DNA of 7,924 nt from Chitinophagaceae bacterium (lineage in GTDB: Bacteria; Bacteroidota; Bacteroidia; Chitinophagales; Chitinophagaceae), in assembly GCA_947452875.1 (NCBI GenBank), contig CANGEZ010000085.1, positions 1 to 7,924 of the forward strand. Direction: 5' to 3'. The position numbers and the translations under genes were made by a program. The notes beneath the pieces were generated by a model. It had not been told where the DNA came from. It was given only the letters and a program-made list of their open reading frames with translations, and ran no database searches. Shown in pieces: positions 7,416-7,924 of the stretch (within the stretch, counting starts at the first letter, position 1; the number at the start of each line of letters is the position of its first letter).

Positions 7416-7924
7416 ATATGTTTGTTTAAAATTCGAATAAATTCTGCTCTAGACATCATCTCCGCCCCTAAACTCATTAAATGTTCGGTCTTCTGTTGAC
7501 AATCAATCAGCTGAAGACCGTTCTTTTTTAATTGATTGACCAAATTGATAAAAGCAAATTTGCTAGCGTTAGATTCAGTGCTGAACATGCTTTCGCCGAA
7601 AAAGACATTACCTAGTTTGATACCATACAATCCTCCAACCAGCATTCCTTCTCTCCAGGTTTCCGCGCTTATCGCATATCCGGCCTCATGTAACTTCGTG
7701 TATGCGTCTACGATATCTTGGTTGATCCATGTACCCAAGCCATCTTTTCTATCAACCGTTTTACATGCATTGATAACCTTTGGAAAAGCTTTGTTTACAG
7801 TGAAACGAAATCGTCCATTCTGTAACACCTGTTTCATACTTTTGGTCACTCTCAATTTATCAGGAAACAATACACATCTCGGATCAGGAGACCACCAAAT
7901 AATAGGCTCATCTTCATTGTACCA
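7412..7924 (-). CDS. aat: Leucyl/phenylalanyl-tRNA--protein transferase (5' end cut by window edge)
   Basis: This enzyme transfers Leu or Phe from its aminoacyl-tRNA to proteins with N-terminal Arg or Lys, making cytoplasmic N-degron substrates for ClpS/ClpAP. The visible 170 residues start mid-protein at WYNEDEPIIWWSPDPR, the conserved Aat segment. They continue through VTKSMKQVL, GTWINQDIVDAYTKLHEAGY, SAETWREGMLVGGLYG, FFGESMFSTESNASK and LIDCQQKTEHLMSLGAEMMSR before a TAG stop at 7414-7412. About 30-40 N-terminal residues should lie beyond the right edge. A TTG at 7870-7868 opens a shorter frame, but the upstream conserved motif shows it is internal. The gene has no obvious link to sugar use and probably marks the locus boundary. 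Confidence 0.95.
   Translation of the reverse strand, partial: WYNEDEPIIWWSPDPRCVLFPDKLRVTKSMKQVLQNGRFRFTVNKAFPKVINACKTVDRKDGLGTWINQDIVDAYTKLHEAGYAISAETWREGMLVGGLYGIKLGNVFFGESMFSTESNASKFAFINLVNQLKKNGLQLIDCQQKTEHLMSLGAEMMSRAEFIRILNKHI

Noticed and set aside
7868..7870. TTG as the start codon of aat
   Set aside because: The frame continues upstream with the conserved Aat segment PIIWWSPDPR to the window edge, so the TTG codes an internal leucine.
1..7924. tRNA, rRNA, CRISPR array, insertion sequence or attachment site
   Set aside because: None was seen. The window is almost entirely coding, with no spaced direct repeats, transposase-like protein or cloverleaf-like sequence noticed by eye.

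Overview
The window looks like part of a starch/maltodextrin utilisation locus from a low-GC member of the Bacteroidota. I infer the phylum from three things: the enzyme set (three exported GH13 amylases plus an SLC45-type sugar/cation symporter), the A-rich and nearly Shine-Dalgarno-free leaders, and a TAnnTTTG-type promoter element. A Chitinophagales or Flavobacteriales relative is plausible, but the genus cannot be read from this sequence.

Layout. Positions 1-2495 (minus strand) hold a large exported multidomain GH13 enzyme that runs off the left edge before its stop codon. It has a signal peptide, three beta-rich modules, a complete catalytic barrel and the start of a C-terminal beta domain. 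A 229-bp divergent control region (2496-2724) follows. It contains a Bacteroidota-type -7 element for the leftward gene, two related 15-bp GTGTAA/TTACAC palindromes and a 9-bp-arm inverted repeat. Rightward come three genes on the plus strand: an inner-membrane MFS sugar transporter (2725-4056), a SusA-like periplasmic neopullulanase/cyclomaltodextrinase (4162-6024) and a compact exported GH13 alpha-amylase-like enzyme (6054-7415). The last two are only 29 bp apart and are probably one operon. The transporter lies 105 bp upstream, with no convincing terminator between. At 7412-7924 (minus strand) is the 3' part of aat, a housekeeping protein-tailing gene that marks the edge of the sugar locus. 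Its stop codon overlaps that of the last amylase by 4 bp.

How the genes fit together (inference from families): the large left-hand enzyme would attack starch-like glucans outside the cell or at its surface. The two smaller GH13 enzymes would trim or linearise maltodextrins in the periplasm. The MFS carrier would bring the resulting maltose or short oligosaccharides across the inner membrane. No SusC/SusD pair, regulator gene or maltose phosphorylase lies inside the window.

The two most interesting signals are small. One is a heptanucleotide tandem repeat (TTTTTAC x3 + TTTTTAA) inside the signal-peptide codons of the SusA-like enzyme, where a change of one unit would shift the frame. The other is the pair of similar palindromes in the divergent promoter region, which look like sites for a shared but unidentified regulator. 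I see no RNA gene, insertion sequence, CRISPR array or clearly novel multi-gene system.
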